Origin: Chelydra serpentina
Lineage: Eukaryota; Chordata; Testudines; Chelydridae
Reading direction: 5' to 3'
Length of the DNA: 64,000 bases
Assembly (NCBI GenBank): GCA_037349315.1
Contig: JBAIAC010000023.1
Span: 35,812,501-35,876,500 of the forward strand
Position numbers and translations under genes: made by a program. Positions 34,501 to 45,948 of this stretch are shown piece after piece. The number at the start of each line of letters is the position of its first letter. Positions within the stretch are counted from its first letter, which is position 1. The notes under the pieces were generated by a model. It searched no databases. It was not told the origin of the DNA and saw only the letters and a list, made by a program, of their open reading frames with translations.

Positions 34501-34868
34501 GGGGCTCGCAGACAGGTTGTTGAGCCAACATTCTGTCTCGATGACTCTTTGGTGGGTAATGTTACTTGCCCTTATTAGGCCACAAGCTTTTCAAAGGAAG
34601 GGGTTTCTCTTTTGCCGTTTTTCCCTCCTGTGAAGCTACCTTTATGACAACTGATTAAAATAAAAGCTCAATAACGATTAGAGAAGGACCTCTACACAGT
34701 AATCAAATGAAGGAGTGGGCTGGGAGGATATTTGCAAAATTTGAAAGATGCAGGTTAAAGGGGTGGTTACAAAGTAGCAAATTTCGTTATTGTATAAGAG
34801 CTTGGTTTTTTAAAAATCAAAGTGGGCCAGATTCATCCCAGGTGTAAATCCCAGTAGTTTAGACTGGC
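31511..34868. other. Non-coding stretch, no gene seen
   Basis: More than 3 kb without a bounded element. The short frames on both strands, including the 117-codon frame at 33695-34048, show no recognisable domain. A fold-back scrap with GATCAATGGGAGTC lies near 33156. Confidence 0.5.
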
Positions 34869-34880
34869 TAAACTAAGTCA

Positions 34881-35101
34881 ACGACAAATGGTCCTGTGGC
34901 ACCTTATAGACTAACAGAGGTATTGAAGCATAAGCTTTCGTGGGGGAATACCCACTTCTTCGGATGTGGGTATTCTTCTTGATCCAAAGAAGTGGGTATT
35001 CACCCACGAAAGCTTATGCTTCAATACCTCTGTTAGTCTATAAGGTGCCACAGGACCATTTGTCGCTTCTACAGATCCAGACTAACACGGTCTGGATACT
35101 T
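34881..35101. mobile_element. Penelope-like element fragment, inverted dimer with hammerhead-like motif
   Basis: Two 84-bp arms, 34882-34965 and 34982-35065, are near-perfect reverse complements around a 16-bp spacer. Only the right arm continues into CAGATCCAGACTAACACGG. Identical 12-mers TAAACTAAGTCA (34869-34880 and 35102-35113) flank the whole, so both arms arrived as one insertion. In the right arm GTGGGT/ACCCAC closes an ATTC tetraloop at 34992-35007 and is followed by GAAA, like stem II of a hammerhead ribozyme. The upstream core is CCAAAGA where an active ribozyme has CTGATGA. Assignment to Penelope-like elements rests on remembered families that carry such ribozymes. It has no coding part. 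Confidence 0.7.
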
Positions 35102-35126
35102 TAAACTAAGTCAGAGGTCTTGGGGA

Positions 35127-35198
35127 CAGATTCTGATCTCAGTTACACCAGCATAAACCTTGAGTAACTCATTGACTTGTCACTGAGATCAGAATCTG
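35127..35198. mobile_element. Fold-back element with 17-bp perfect arms
   Basis: CAGATTCTGATCTCAGT at the left and ACTGAGATCAGAATCTG at the right are perfect reverse complements. The centre holds TACACCAGCATAAACC and ACTCATTGACTT. It is one of the best-preserved members of this group in the window, and starts 13 bp after the Penelope-like target duplication. Confidence 0.75.
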
Positions 35199-35323
35199 AA
35201 CCTTTGAACCCAGTGCTGACATCAGACGCATGGGTGCAACTCCCATGGCATTTAATGTGAGGGCAGATATCACGTGCACACAGTAGTTTCTTATCTAAAC
35301 AGAGACGATGAACCTTATTCTCA

Positions 35324-35590
35324 GGGTACATCTACACTGGAGCTGTAAGGTGTAATTTCCAGTTTGAGTAGATCTAATTGCACTATCTCTGACCAAGCTA
35401 GCGTGCTAAAAATAGAAGTGTAACCGTGATGGTATGAGCTGCAGGGGGGGCTAGCTTGTACGATCCCACCTGAGACCCAAGGCACGTACCCAGGTGGCCA
35501 GCTTATCCTACCACTCTTGCTACCATGGCTATACTACCTTGATCGGCGCTAGCATGGATAGTCTTCACAAGCTGGACCCCTTCCAGTTCC
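35324..35590. mobile_element. Partial Harbinger-like fold-back element
   Basis: It begins AGGGTACATCTACACTGGAG followed by CTGTAAGGTGTAATTTCCAG and later GACCAAGCTAGCGTGCTAAA, the left half of a long palindromic element I recall from turtles. Scraps of the right half may be ACCATGGCTATACTACCTTG and GGCGCTAGCATGG. The terminal right arm is missing, so the copy is deleted or rearranged. Confidence 0.5.
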
Positions 35591-36635
35591 AGTGGGGAGA
35601 CACCCTCAGTTTCACTCAGGCTCCTCTACATTACCCTGGCATCTGTGCTACAGTGGTATGTGGAACTAGTGAATTGAAGTAGCAATGAAATGTTGGGTTG
35701 TGCCTGAGATGCTACATTTTTGATCTTTTCTGATTCTTTATTATTAACCTCGTTCTGATGGCTCATGACACAGTCCATTTCTTTCTTCAGTCTGAATCCA
35801 CCAGTCCGACTCTGGATCAATAAACAACCTACAGAAAGACCCAGACCCCGACCCTATCAGTAACAAGCAGCCAAATTACAGCAACACACTCAGAACAGGT
35901 AAAAACCTTTAAAATTCTCATTATATATACAAAAAAGGATAGTTAACAAAATCATGGAAATCAGAGGTCAGCTGGAGCACCAGCTTAGATCAGCTAGACC
36001 AACATCTTTCCATTTAAGATTGTATTTTATAGTATATTTTCTATTCTACTATCCGCTACTCAGACCAGTCAATGTAACAATCTTACCCTTGAGCAGGCAT
36101 GCGAAAACACTGGACACTAGCATTTTTGTTCTGGTATTTCCAGAAGTACATTAGAGGTAGCAAAATACTGCTCTTACCCATAGTGCAGGTCAGCCATTAC
36201 TCCACTGTGGGTAGGTAACTCAGAACCGGAAAAGAGCTACATAGAATATCCTTCTTTGTTTTTTTATTAGGACTGGAAAAACCTCATTTTCATGCAAATC
36301 CTTACTGTCTATCAGACAGCATCGTTGTCAGAGAGGTCATTAGAGGCCTACTGTGTAAAATGAAGACTACTAATTAGAGTGGAAGAAATAATTGACAACA
36401 AATAATGTATTCAATGAATTTACTGTCTTTTTCTCATTGTGCAATCTCCACAAGCAGATTGGAGATTCCTCAGACTTAGTCATTATTTGAAATATTAAAG
36501 ACTTCCCCCACACACACTCTTTGGGTTGATCATGAACAATTTTGATTTTTCACTCATTGCTCTTTGAGCTGGGTGGATTAGTTGTTGTGGTAGAGTGCAG
36601 AGGGATGGGTTAGATTGAGCTAAATTAATGCAGTA
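35591..36635. other. Non-coding stretch, no gene seen
   Basis: No gene, RNA or bounded element was recognised. Confidence 0.5.
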
Positions 36636-36643
36636 GCCTAGAG

Positions 36644-37461
36644 CAGGGGCGGGTAAACTTTTTGGCCTGAGGGCTGCATTGGGTTTCCGAAATTGTATGG
36701 AGGGCCCGTTAGGGGAGGCTGTGCCTCCCCAAACAACCAGATGTGGCTCAGTCCCCACCCCCTATCCGACGCCTCCCCCTACTTCTCGCTCCCTGACGGC
36801 CCCCCAGGACTCCTTCCCCATCCAACCCGCCCTGTTCCCTGTCCCCTGAAAGCCCCCCCCGGGACCCCTGTCCCATCCACCCCTCCCTGTCCTCTGACTG
36901 CCCCTGGACCCCCCACCCCTGACGGCCCCCCGCCACCCCATACAACCCCTCCTCTCATTCGTGACGGCCCCCTGCCCCATCCAACCACCCCTTCTCCCTG
37001 TCCCCTGACTGCCCCCGGAACCCCTTCCCCTGAATGCCCCCCGCCACCCCATCCAACCCCCCCTCCTTCCTGACTGCCGCCCCGGGACCCCTGCCCCCAT
37101 TCAACCCCCCTGTTCCCCGCCCTCTGACCACCCCGCCCCCTATCCACACCCCCACCCCCTGATCACCACCCTGAACTCCCCTGCCCCCTGACCGCACTGC
37201 CTGGAGCACCGGTGGCTGGCGGCGCTACACCCGTGCCGCGCAGAGCACCAGGACAGGCAGCCGCACCACCGCGCAGCACAGAGCACCGGGTCAGGCCGCG
37301 GCTGTGCAGCTGCGCTGCCCCAGGAGCTCTCAGCCCCACCGCCCAGAGCATTGCGCTGTGAGCTGAGGCTGCGGGGGAGGGGGAACAGCAGAGGAGGGAC
37401 TAGGGACTAGCCTCACGGGCCGTGCAGGAGGGTCCCGCGAGCCGTAGTTTGCCCACCTCTG
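36644..37461. mobile_element. hAT-type non-autonomous element, 818 bp
   Basis: The left end is CAGGGGCGGGTAAACTTTTT and the right end is GTAGTTTGCCCACCTCTG, imperfect inverted repeats. Identical 8-mers GCCTAGAG (36636-36643 and 37462-37469) flank it. The inside is a long C-rich array followed by a GC-rich segment with GCACCGG/CAGCCCCACC words. The several minus-strand frames of 84-122 codons are Gly/Arg-rich artefacts of the C-rich array. It has no transposase. Confidence 0.93.
36763..37200. repeat. C-rich imperfect minisatellite inside the hAT element
   Basis: Units of roughly 40-60 bp repeat the phrases CCCCTGACGGCCCCC, GGGACCCCTGCCCC and ATCCAACCCCCC with many variants. The C-strand/G-strand asymmetry is extreme, making the minus strand prone to G-quadruplexes. 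Part of it is shared with 56340-56560. Confidence 0.8.
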
Positions 37462-37469
37462 GCCTAGAG

Positions 37470-39805
37470 GGTTAAAAAGGCACAGGAAGGAAGTGTGAAT
37501 GGAGAGAGAGAGTGAATGGGAGAGGGAGGCAGGCTTGTAGAGTCAGCGCTTCGAGAGATCCTCTCCTCCTTGCCTCAGGAGCCGAAGGCTCCATGTTACT
37601 CTTGGGATGAGTAACAAGCCTGTAATGGTGGTGGAAAAGAACGCTGTAAATCAATCGCACCAGATGTTGTTCCAGAAGAAAGTCTCTGAGCCATTTGTGG
37701 GCTAGGAAATCGGTAGGAGCAGGTCTGCCCTGACCCAGTCGTATAAATCACATAACGTTGGTTTTATCTCCTGATCGGAGTGTGTCTAGAAGGAATAAAC
37801 ACATGCACAAAGCAAAAATGTTGTTTCCATGAATACTCCCTCATGTAACTTTGAAGGTCAGTACAGCTGGTCAGGAAATTTCTGTCAATGATTTTTTGAC
37901 AAAATGCAGTTTCTGCACAATTGCATTTTTCCATACCAGAATACATCTCCCATGATGCACTGTGGTCTCCATTCTGACCAAGCCATGTGAGAGGCCTCAC
38001 TGGAGACATATGACTCTGGGTGCCTCATGGAAAACGTAGTCTAGCCAAGGAGCCCATTTCAGAGAAGAGAATGGGGAGATGAGACACCTGAACTTCAACT
38101 CCCGTGAGACACGTTAGCACCATCGGCAGATGTCGTTTAATATTTAAACTGACTCAAAACAAAACATTGTGATTCGATTCAACAAACAAATGAAATGTTT
38201 TGGTTCAGAATATCTAAATGCTTCATTTGGATCAAAAGTATCAAAATAAGTCTTTGGAAATATCTGAAGTGACATTTTTTGGAACTTCTTGTTCAGTGAA
38301 AACATTTGTTATTTTGACTTTTTGTCCAAATTGGGGATGAAAACCAATTTCAAAATATTGGCATTTCCCACAGGCTGGAAATTCCACAAACCTTGGTGCC
38401 AGTTCAGTAGAAACTGTATGACTTTTCAAAGAAAGGGAGCATCGGAGGGAAGTGAGTATGGCCAAAGTGAATTCTTTTCCAAACTCAAGCCCATATTAAT
38501 GGCAAATCATTTGCAGTATTCAGCCAACTCAATGATGTTTTAGGGTAAAGTCAGGCCCTTCCATGTTGCACTGGAAACACAGACCATTAGAATGCAAAGG
38601 ATCACTTTCACTTTCCACGAATTGAAACCCCATTAACTATGTGGACAGCAATCATGTGGGTTTTTAAGAGAATTTCCTTGAAAACTGGGGGAAAAAAAGG
38701 CAAAATGCACCATATTCTTTTGAATTCCATCTGTTTCATATTTACAGAACTGTGTGTTCCGTATGCTACGTGTGCAATTGACTCATTCTCTATTGTGCTG
38801 GTGAGGCAGAGAAAGATATCATTTCCAATTTAAAAAAAAGAAGATGAGAGCATTTGAAAGGAAATCGGCGGAAAAAAAGAAGAACTAATTTTGAATGCAT
38901 ACATTCTTAGCTAAACAACTGCTCAGGGTAAGACTGGCAAGGTTGACAAAGCTGCTGTGTTTGTTGGTATTTTCTATGGGAAATTAATTGCACTAGTCAC
39001 TAAACATGGACATCAAGGGAAGCGAGTTCTGTATCACACGCTATTCACCCAGGCGTGAACGCACAAACACTGATGTAATTACCACATTATATCTCTCTTG
39101 AATGTATTGCTGCCCTTTTCTGACATGAGTGGCTAGTCAAAGTTTGGAGCCCTGGGGATGTTCCAGTTGGGAGTAGAAATTTGTGTTAGTCAGCTATTTT
39201 CTTTGATACAATCTTGTTTCTTTACAAGGAACGTACAAAGTCCTGCTTCTCTGAATGCAAGAACAACCAGGAACAAAAGGGGCAGTCTTAGCTTATAGTA
39301 ACAAATCCTTTTCAGCCAACACCAGACCCAAAAGTTCTCTCTCTCTAGGTTTTTTCAGGGTCACACTGTGCTCACAGGTTCCTGCTTGGCTTTCTTGTCT
39401 CTGCCTCTCTCTTTGTTTCTGTCTATTCTCAGTCTGTGTGTTCTGCCTCTACACACATACTCTCTCTCTCTCCAAACTCCTGGGCAGGCTCACATACTCC
39501 TTTTGTCCTTGGTGGGGCTTATCGTTATGGATGCATCAGTTGCAGGGTGCATTCATCAATCTCAAAGGTTTCACCCAGCTCAGAACAGTATATATACATA
39601 GAGGTCATATTTTTAGGCCAACTTTCTTGGGACAATCTTGGAAGCTTGTTTGCTATGGGAGGGAGAGAGGACCCCCTACTTCTTGCAGCACTTATGAGCT
39701 TTGCTCTGGTGGAGCTTATTGACTGTACAGAGTCATGCACTCATGGATTTTAATATTCCTCGGGTTACGAGCTCTGTATTTGCAGGACCTGATTTCTCTG
39801 TGCTT
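37470..39805. other. Non-coding stretch, no gene seen
   Basis: From 38150 to 38420 the sequence has many GAAAT/TTTGG words like the AT-rich dispersed repeats. At 39340-39480 it is rich in CTCTCT. The overlapping frames of 71-155 codons around 39255-39753 use this pyrimidine-rich sequence and show no motif apart from chance hydrophobic runs. Confidence 0.5.
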
Positions 39806-39810
39806 TGTAC

Positions 39811-39910
39811 CACTATTTACACCAGTGCAAAGTGGGTGTAAGACACTACCAGATCAGAATGGCAGCATTCCACACCCACTGGGCACTCACTCTACACTGG
39901 TGTAAATGAC
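39811..39910. mobile_element. Fold-back element around paired TTTACACC arms
   Basis: ATTTACACCAGTGCAAAGTG near the left pairs imperfectly with CTCTACACTGGTGTAAATGA at the right. The inner TGGGTGTAAGACACTACC and CACACCCACTGGGCAC also face each other. No target duplication was found. Confidence 0.5.
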
Positions 39911-41400
39911 AGCACAAGACACATGGCTATGGAGAATCAGTCACAGATTTTATAAGTTCAACAAATGCATTCTTACTAGGTAGGAACAGCTATATATACT
40001 TACATATAAGCCAACTCTGCTAATTTATGAGTCAATACTTTCAAAAATGAATTTTGACATCAAAATTGGGGGTGGAGGGAGTATTTAATATGCAAGTTAC
40101 ATTTTTAGTCATCATCACTACCACCACAATGGCAAATCCCAAAGGAATGGAGGAGCCTCCTTGGAGATGGAGTGCCATCTGGATCACTCTCTAGCTAGGT
40201 CCTGGCTATCCTACCTTTTTCACTGGATATCTTTCTCTCTGCCTCTTTCGCCTTCAGACACTGGTAAGTGGAACGCAAGCACAGAAATTCTTGAATCCAT
40301 GTCAGACATTTGAACCCACAATGTTTTGTGTGGTTTTGTAGCTCATCTCTAATCTACCCCATGTGGGAAACAATACTTTTAAAGCTTTCATCGGGGTGCA
40401 TTGCATGTAATAAGGCAATAACGGAGAGGGATGCAAATGCGCCAATTTTGTTTTAAATACATTTTCTCCTCAGAACAGGCATTTTTTTTATTTACACCTA
40501 AGAGCAAAGAACCTCCTCCCCAGTCTGCTGAAGTCAGTGGAAAAACTCCCATTACATTTCAATGGGCTTTGGTTTCATCCAGTGGGGTTAGATTATTCAA
40601 GGATGTTGGGAAGATTTTCAAGAGCCAACCCACGACTGGGGCCAGATTTTCAACAAAGCTCAGCACCCAATGTGCTGGCTGCAGTTGTTCGTGCTCAATC
40701 CTTCTGGCCGGACAGCTCAATGATGGTTCAGCATTTAAATCTATCCAGCCCTTTCCTGCAATCAGGGGAGTTTCACTTTAGCCTAGGAAATACTGGCTAT
40801 ACAGAGTTTTAAAGAAAATTGTCTACTTTTCTATTGGAGGCAGAAGAGACATCACCCCACTGAGATCAAAGGCGCACCGCTGGCTGAGGCATGCAAACAC
40901 ATCACCAGAGCAGGAGCAGAATAGCAGGTTTATCTCTCTAGCAGACTTGTGATTTCTTGTTAAGGGCTCTCTGTTACGGTGATGAAAAGTATTATTACAC
41001 CACAGCCAGCACACTCTGCTGGCAAGCTTCAGCTGAGAAAAGACCTGCCTTACACTGCAGGAATGTAGGTAAACTCATTTCCACCACAACCACTCCCCGT
41101 CACAGGGGAATTCAGCTGTCATCTATGGGAAAACATCCTGTCTGATCAGATCCCCTGTCACTGCTAGGATGGGAAGATGTCTGTGAATGCTAAAAAAATG
41201 CAGCAATGGTTCCTGTAACTAGTTCTTGGTTAAATGGGTTGGGGTTTATCATTTTGTCCTGGTTTCAAACACCGGAAATGAGTTAACAAACCCAAATCAA
41301 ATCATGTCATTATTAACTGTATAGCCTGGTCATGGATATGCCTGGGTGAAGAGTTACGCTAGCGGCAAACATTCACTCACTTGAGTAGTCTCACTGGAGT
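39911..41400. other. Non-coding stretch, no gene seen
   Basis: A fold-back scrap with CAGTCTGCTGAAGTCAGTGG lies near 40520. No gene or bounded element was recognised. Confidence 0.45.
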
Positions 41401-41402
41401 CA

Positions 41403-41470
41403 TGGGCTGGAATCCTGGCATCACTGAAGTCAATGGGAATTTTGTCTTTGATTTCAATGGGGCCAGCTTT
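41403..41470. mobile_element. Short fold-back element
   Basis: GGGCTGGAATCCTGGCATCA and TTGATTTCAATGGGGCCAGC surround ACTGAAGTCAATGGGAATTT. The AAGTCAATGG and TTGATTTCAATGG halves are inverted copies of each other, as in 17795-17869. Confidence 0.5.
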
Positions 41471-41589
41471 CACACACTGTGAGTTCTTCCAGTGTGTGTA
41501 GGGGTTACCCAATCTAGCCGTATCCTCACAGGGGTGCATCCTCAGATGCAGATAGGGAGTATTTCAGTCTCATACACATCTACCAGCTT

Positions 41590-41870
41590 TTCCTACCAGA
41601 AGTGTGGAGCTCTTCACCCTTCCTTAAGTCACCAGGATCCCCTCTTTTCTCCATTTTATACCTGCATTCTCAAAGTGCTGTGTTATGGTTTCTAGTTGAC
41701 CTCTCCTTACCCACATTGTCTTTTTTCTGTCTTTCCTGCCCCTCTTGTCCTATCACCTTTGTTTCTTCCGTCACGTCTTCTCTTTCCTCTTCATCTCCCA
41801 CCATGTTTATTTCCATCTATTGTTGCTTTCCTGCCTTTCTCATCTATTTCCCCTTTCCAGGCTGGGTATA
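41590..41870. repeat. Polypyrimidine tract
   Basis: Over about 250 bp the plus strand is strongly C/T-biased, with runs such as TCTTCTCTTTCCTCTTCATC. It produces two overlapping Ser/Pro/Phe-rich frames that are artefacts of composition. Confidence 0.7.
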
Positions 41871-43120
41871 GAATGAAATTAGAATGGTGAGCAGTTTCTA
41901 AAGGACGAGGGTGCAGATTCTGATCTCAGAATTCTGTAAATCTGGAATAATTTCAGCAATCTCAATGGGGAATTGGATTTGAATCCCAGGATCTGAACCT
42001 GTTTCTCCATGCTTGTTTGGGTTTTGATGCAGCTGGTTTCTCCTGTTGAACCCTTCTCTGTTTCTATCTCCATTTTAAATTTCTCAGAGGACTCATGAAT
42101 CCCTAGCGATTTTCTCCTACTGCTCACAGGTCTGAATCACCTTTGCTTATGGGATTATTGGAATAACCCTGTAATGAAATGAGAGACTGCTGAAAAGGTA
42201 ATATGGTGATGTCATGTACTGCTGTAATTCACAAAATTTGGTTCTGCAACGCAAAACGGCCTGAACAAATCCATTCTTGCATGGATGATTTCTGTTTTAT
42301 TTTTTTTTTAATGCTGAACCATATGTTTTGGAATACACAGCTGCCTTTGTTCAGAATAGACCAAAAATAGCTAGATCTTCTTCTGACTAGCTGGGTGTTA
42401 AATTATTTACATTTCATAACCCATAAGTAGAAACAATGACTACATTTCCACAGCTTGCTCCTGCTGTCAGATATCCTTTTCTCTTCAGCAAGCTAATTTA
42501 GACTTACTTTTCTGTGTTCTAGTTTAGCTCCATTTTCAATTATATTATAAAGGCACTCAGCTTTCAGGTCATTATCTCATGGTTTCCATGAGCAGTGACA
42601 AAAAATGTCCCCAGAGAAGGCTCAGATAGCCTTCACAGTGCCCATTTATATGTTTGTACAAGGCTAGCATCATGCAGAAAGGGGAAACCCAAGCAATCAT
42701 TAATGAGCAAGCAAGGATTTAACAGATGGGAGCAGGTGCCTTTTCCAGCCTGGTCTCAAACACACTGAACCCAGCCTAGTCTACACACTATACTGTGCCC
42801 AAATTCACCCCCTTCCTGGAGTTTGACTTTGTTACCATGGGAATTAATAATAAGGTGTGTAATATTTCAACTCAAACCTTCTCCACAAGCTTGGCAGCTC
42901 CTAGGATTCCTCTCTCCAAACTGTTCAGCCCAAACCCTATACCCTCTAACTCTAGGGGGACACTCCCACTTCCCTTATATCTCACTGCAATAAGTCACCA
43001 ACCTCAGGGAGTCAGCAAAACCCTATTCATATTCATTCCCCACCAGCATCCACCCCTGTTAACAGGGTCGAGTGTTTCAGACAAATACTGTCAGCCTATT
43101 ACAGCAGCAGATGTGCGTTA
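41871..43120. other. Non-coding stretch, no gene seen
   Basis: A fold-back scrap with GATTCTGATCTCAGAATTC lies at about 41916. The 135-codon plus-strand frame at 42795-43202 has no recognisable domain and runs into the repeat at 43121. Confidence 0.5.
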
Positions 43121-43210
43121 TCATTATTGCTTATATCACGGTCAGTGTGCTAAATGCTTTCTGTGCATATACGATGACACAGCACTCCCTTTTAAAGCTT
43201 AAAATCTAGG
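43121..43210. repeat. Old interspersed repeat, '...TAAAATCTAGG' copy
   Basis: ATTATTGCTTATATCACGGT, GTGTGCTAAATGCTTTCTGT and AAGCTTAAAATCTAGGAC follow the order seen in 5781-5884. It is strongly diverged. Confidence 0.4.
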
Positions 43211-45880
43211 ACAAATTTGCAGGTAGGGGTTTAAGGGATATGACATACAAGTTAAACACACAAAGGGACTATTGGCACAAGTTGGGTTAGTTCCATGAGT
43301 TTCTTTTCCTTACATGTAAACTAATTGTCCATCTGCCCAGCCCTGGGTGGTGTCATCTGGTTCCCGATGGCTTAGAATGCTAAGGATCTTCTCAATGTTG
43401 CTGTCTGGATTGGTGAGTAGGGAAGGGTCCTCACAGAGCTCCTGGTCCAATCAAACAGCCATTTCAGCCTCTGCCATCTCCAGGGCAGTGATTAGAGTAT
43501 CTTGAAACAAGGGAGCAGATCTCTCTGCACTACCCAACGTGGACGGGGAGCTGTAAAGGAGCGCTGCTTACCCAAGCAAGGAGGAGCACTCCTCTCTTTT
43601 TGGCACTGAAGCCCCCTCTGCTCTCTCCATGTTTTATCCCCTGCTCCAGGGTCCCAAGGCCATGAGGCTGTACTAAATCCTGGAACCAGCTGGACCACTC
43701 TTCCACACTTAGGACAAAGCTCCTGCTGTTCTAGTGATTCCCAGTGGGCTTGATATCCTCCTTTCTCTCTCTCTAGAGGATGGAATAGCTTATATGGCTG
43801 TAGGGAGCCGGGATAGCTTGTATCCTGGTGCTCCCATAACTGGGAAAACCAAGAATCTGGCTCACGGAGACCCTGTGAGGCTACCTTCCCACCTCCATGC
43901 CATTAGAGTTCTTAAACGGACTGGATGGAAGGTGATGATAGAGAAGTTGTATCCTGCTAGGAAGAAGTGATTGGGTGTGTCAAGAAGAGGCCAATGATGG
44001 AATGAATGACCAGGCTTCCTGGAACTTTAAGATAGACAGTGCTGGTGTTAAGCTTAGGTATCATGTAAATTTAAAGGGAGGATATAAATATAAATATACT
44101 AGACATGGGCATTAAGGAACAACAGGGTTCTCTGGATCCTTCTCTGGATTTTAGCTTGCTGTATTCAGACCATGCCTTCACTACAGACTGTGATGCTAAA
44201 CTTAATAAAACTGGAAATTATGTCACATCAACCAGCTTGGTTTACTATGAAGGGAAGTTTGGGCCTAAACAAGAAAAGGTGTCAATTAAAGATCAGTGCT
44301 TACCAGCCCATTTCTAGCTCATTTTGGCCAAGTCAGCATTATTTCCATAGGGGTGGCGCCCGCCCTTCTTCCTTCTTTCATTTGCCAAGTGTATTACTCT
44401 GGAAAATGGTGAAGAACCTGCATATACTCCAGCCACATTTCGTCCTTTCCCAGTTAGCTTCTTGTGTGTATTACTGCTGACACAGTTGTTGTGTAACTGA
44501 AAGGCAATGCAATCTAGGAGACAATATCAACACCTTAGCCAGGGAACATTTACTGTAAGTCTTTCACTACTCCAGTTCACAGAAACTCATTTTATTCCTC
44601 AACCCCAAGCTGCTACACAGCAGCACTCTCTTCTTGGATACTTACAAGAAGAATATTCCACCTCAGTTGTCAAGCCTCCATGTTATCAACTCTCATAATT
44701 TTATCATGAGTCTCACGATATTTGGTATTTTTCACAGAGCCCCTGCCCCAGGACCCCAATAATTAAGTGAGAATCTCAGCTTTCATTGAACAACAAAAGG
44801 AAGTTTCTAGCCCATGTGGTTGTTGAGAAAAACTGGAAAAGGTGAATCCTAAAGGCACAAACACCAAAAGGCAGCTTGAAAAGAACTAAAGTGTATTATG
44901 TATTCTTAAGGTGACCTCATGATTTTATGGGACCTGACTCATTATTTCTGAATGCCTGGGATTAGCAATACTTTGGTCTGTAATGAAGGATTCAGTCTTT
45001 TTTTGGCTGTTTAGCCCTATTTAAACATAAATGCTACAAAGTTTCTGAAAGATGCATTCCACTGTGGGCACCATGAAAGAGCTTAGTGTAGGCCATCTCA
45101 AGTACCAGTGCTAACTATGGGAATCTTCCTATACTTAGGGTAGAAGAGAAGATACCATGATACCGTAGACAACGCAGAGTGGCAAACGTCAACATTTTTT
45201 AAAGGCGTCCACTGTATTAGAGTAGATGAACCCTTTTGGAAATCCACTCCAGCTGTAAAGATCTTTGGTTTTAAGTTAATGTGAATATTTATTGGCAATT
45301 GCTGGGCCACACTGGTCCTTTGGAGCCACACCAATCTTCAGTATGGTATATACCTATCCATAGAGTCATTCTGGTGCTACTTTCCCAAACTTTCTCTGAG
45401 CAGCACTGCAAAAATTCAGAAACCTCAGTGGAGTGAATATGGCCGTTTCTCCCTGATATGCACAGTAAGATGGGCGTTTTGTTAGCCAGGCCATGTTTCT
45501 CCCTACATCAATGACTCCATACTCCTTACAGTAGTGCTTGGAAATACTGATTCCAACAAGTGCAACTGCATGTGAAGTGTTCTTTTCTGAAGGTGATTGT
45601 TGCAGAAGTGATCAGAGAATGCAACAGGCTCTGGGAACCAAACAACAAATGTAACCAGAAGTTCCATGCGTGGGCTGCACAGAGCCTTTCAAAAATATAC
45701 GGTATTTAAAGTGAGTTAGGGGGGGTTGTCTCTCTTTCTTAAACTTAGCAAAGCTTATCCTTTCTTAACCTCTCTCTCCTCCTTTTCCTCATCAGACCAC
45801 TAAAAGCAACACACATCATGCCATATCTTTCTTCTACGGCATGTTTCCAGCAGGCCACATATTTGCTATGTACACTCTTT
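43211..45880. other. Non-coding stretch, no gene seen
   Basis: Over 2.6 kb without a recognised gene or bounded element. The short open frames overlap in several phases without motifs. Confidence 0.5.
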
Positions 45881-45948
45881 GCCTGATCCAAAGCCCATTG
45901 ACGTTAATGGAAAGACTCCCGTTGAGTTCAGTGTGCTTTGGACCAGGC
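45881..45948. mobile_element. 68-bp fold-back MITE
   Basis: GCCTGATCCAAAGCCCATTG at the left and CAGTGTGCTTTGGACCAGGC at the right pair with few mismatches around TTAATGGAAAGACTCCC. It is a compact, nearly complete member of the AAGTCAATGG group. Confidence 0.65.

Noticed and set aside
36693..37351. Several frames of 62-126 codons, Pro-rich on plus and Gly/Arg-rich on minus
   Set aside because: They lie inside a C-rich minisatellite within a hAT element; composition alone keeps all frames open.
39255..39753. Overlapping frames of 155, 105 and 77 codons with hydrophobic runs
   Set aside because: The Leu/Ser/Phe runs come from CTCTCT-rich sequence; three phases are open at once.
43492..44317. 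Cluster of short frames that might be exons
   Set aside because: No frame shows a domain, consistent splice sites or conservation evidence; lengths are at chance level.
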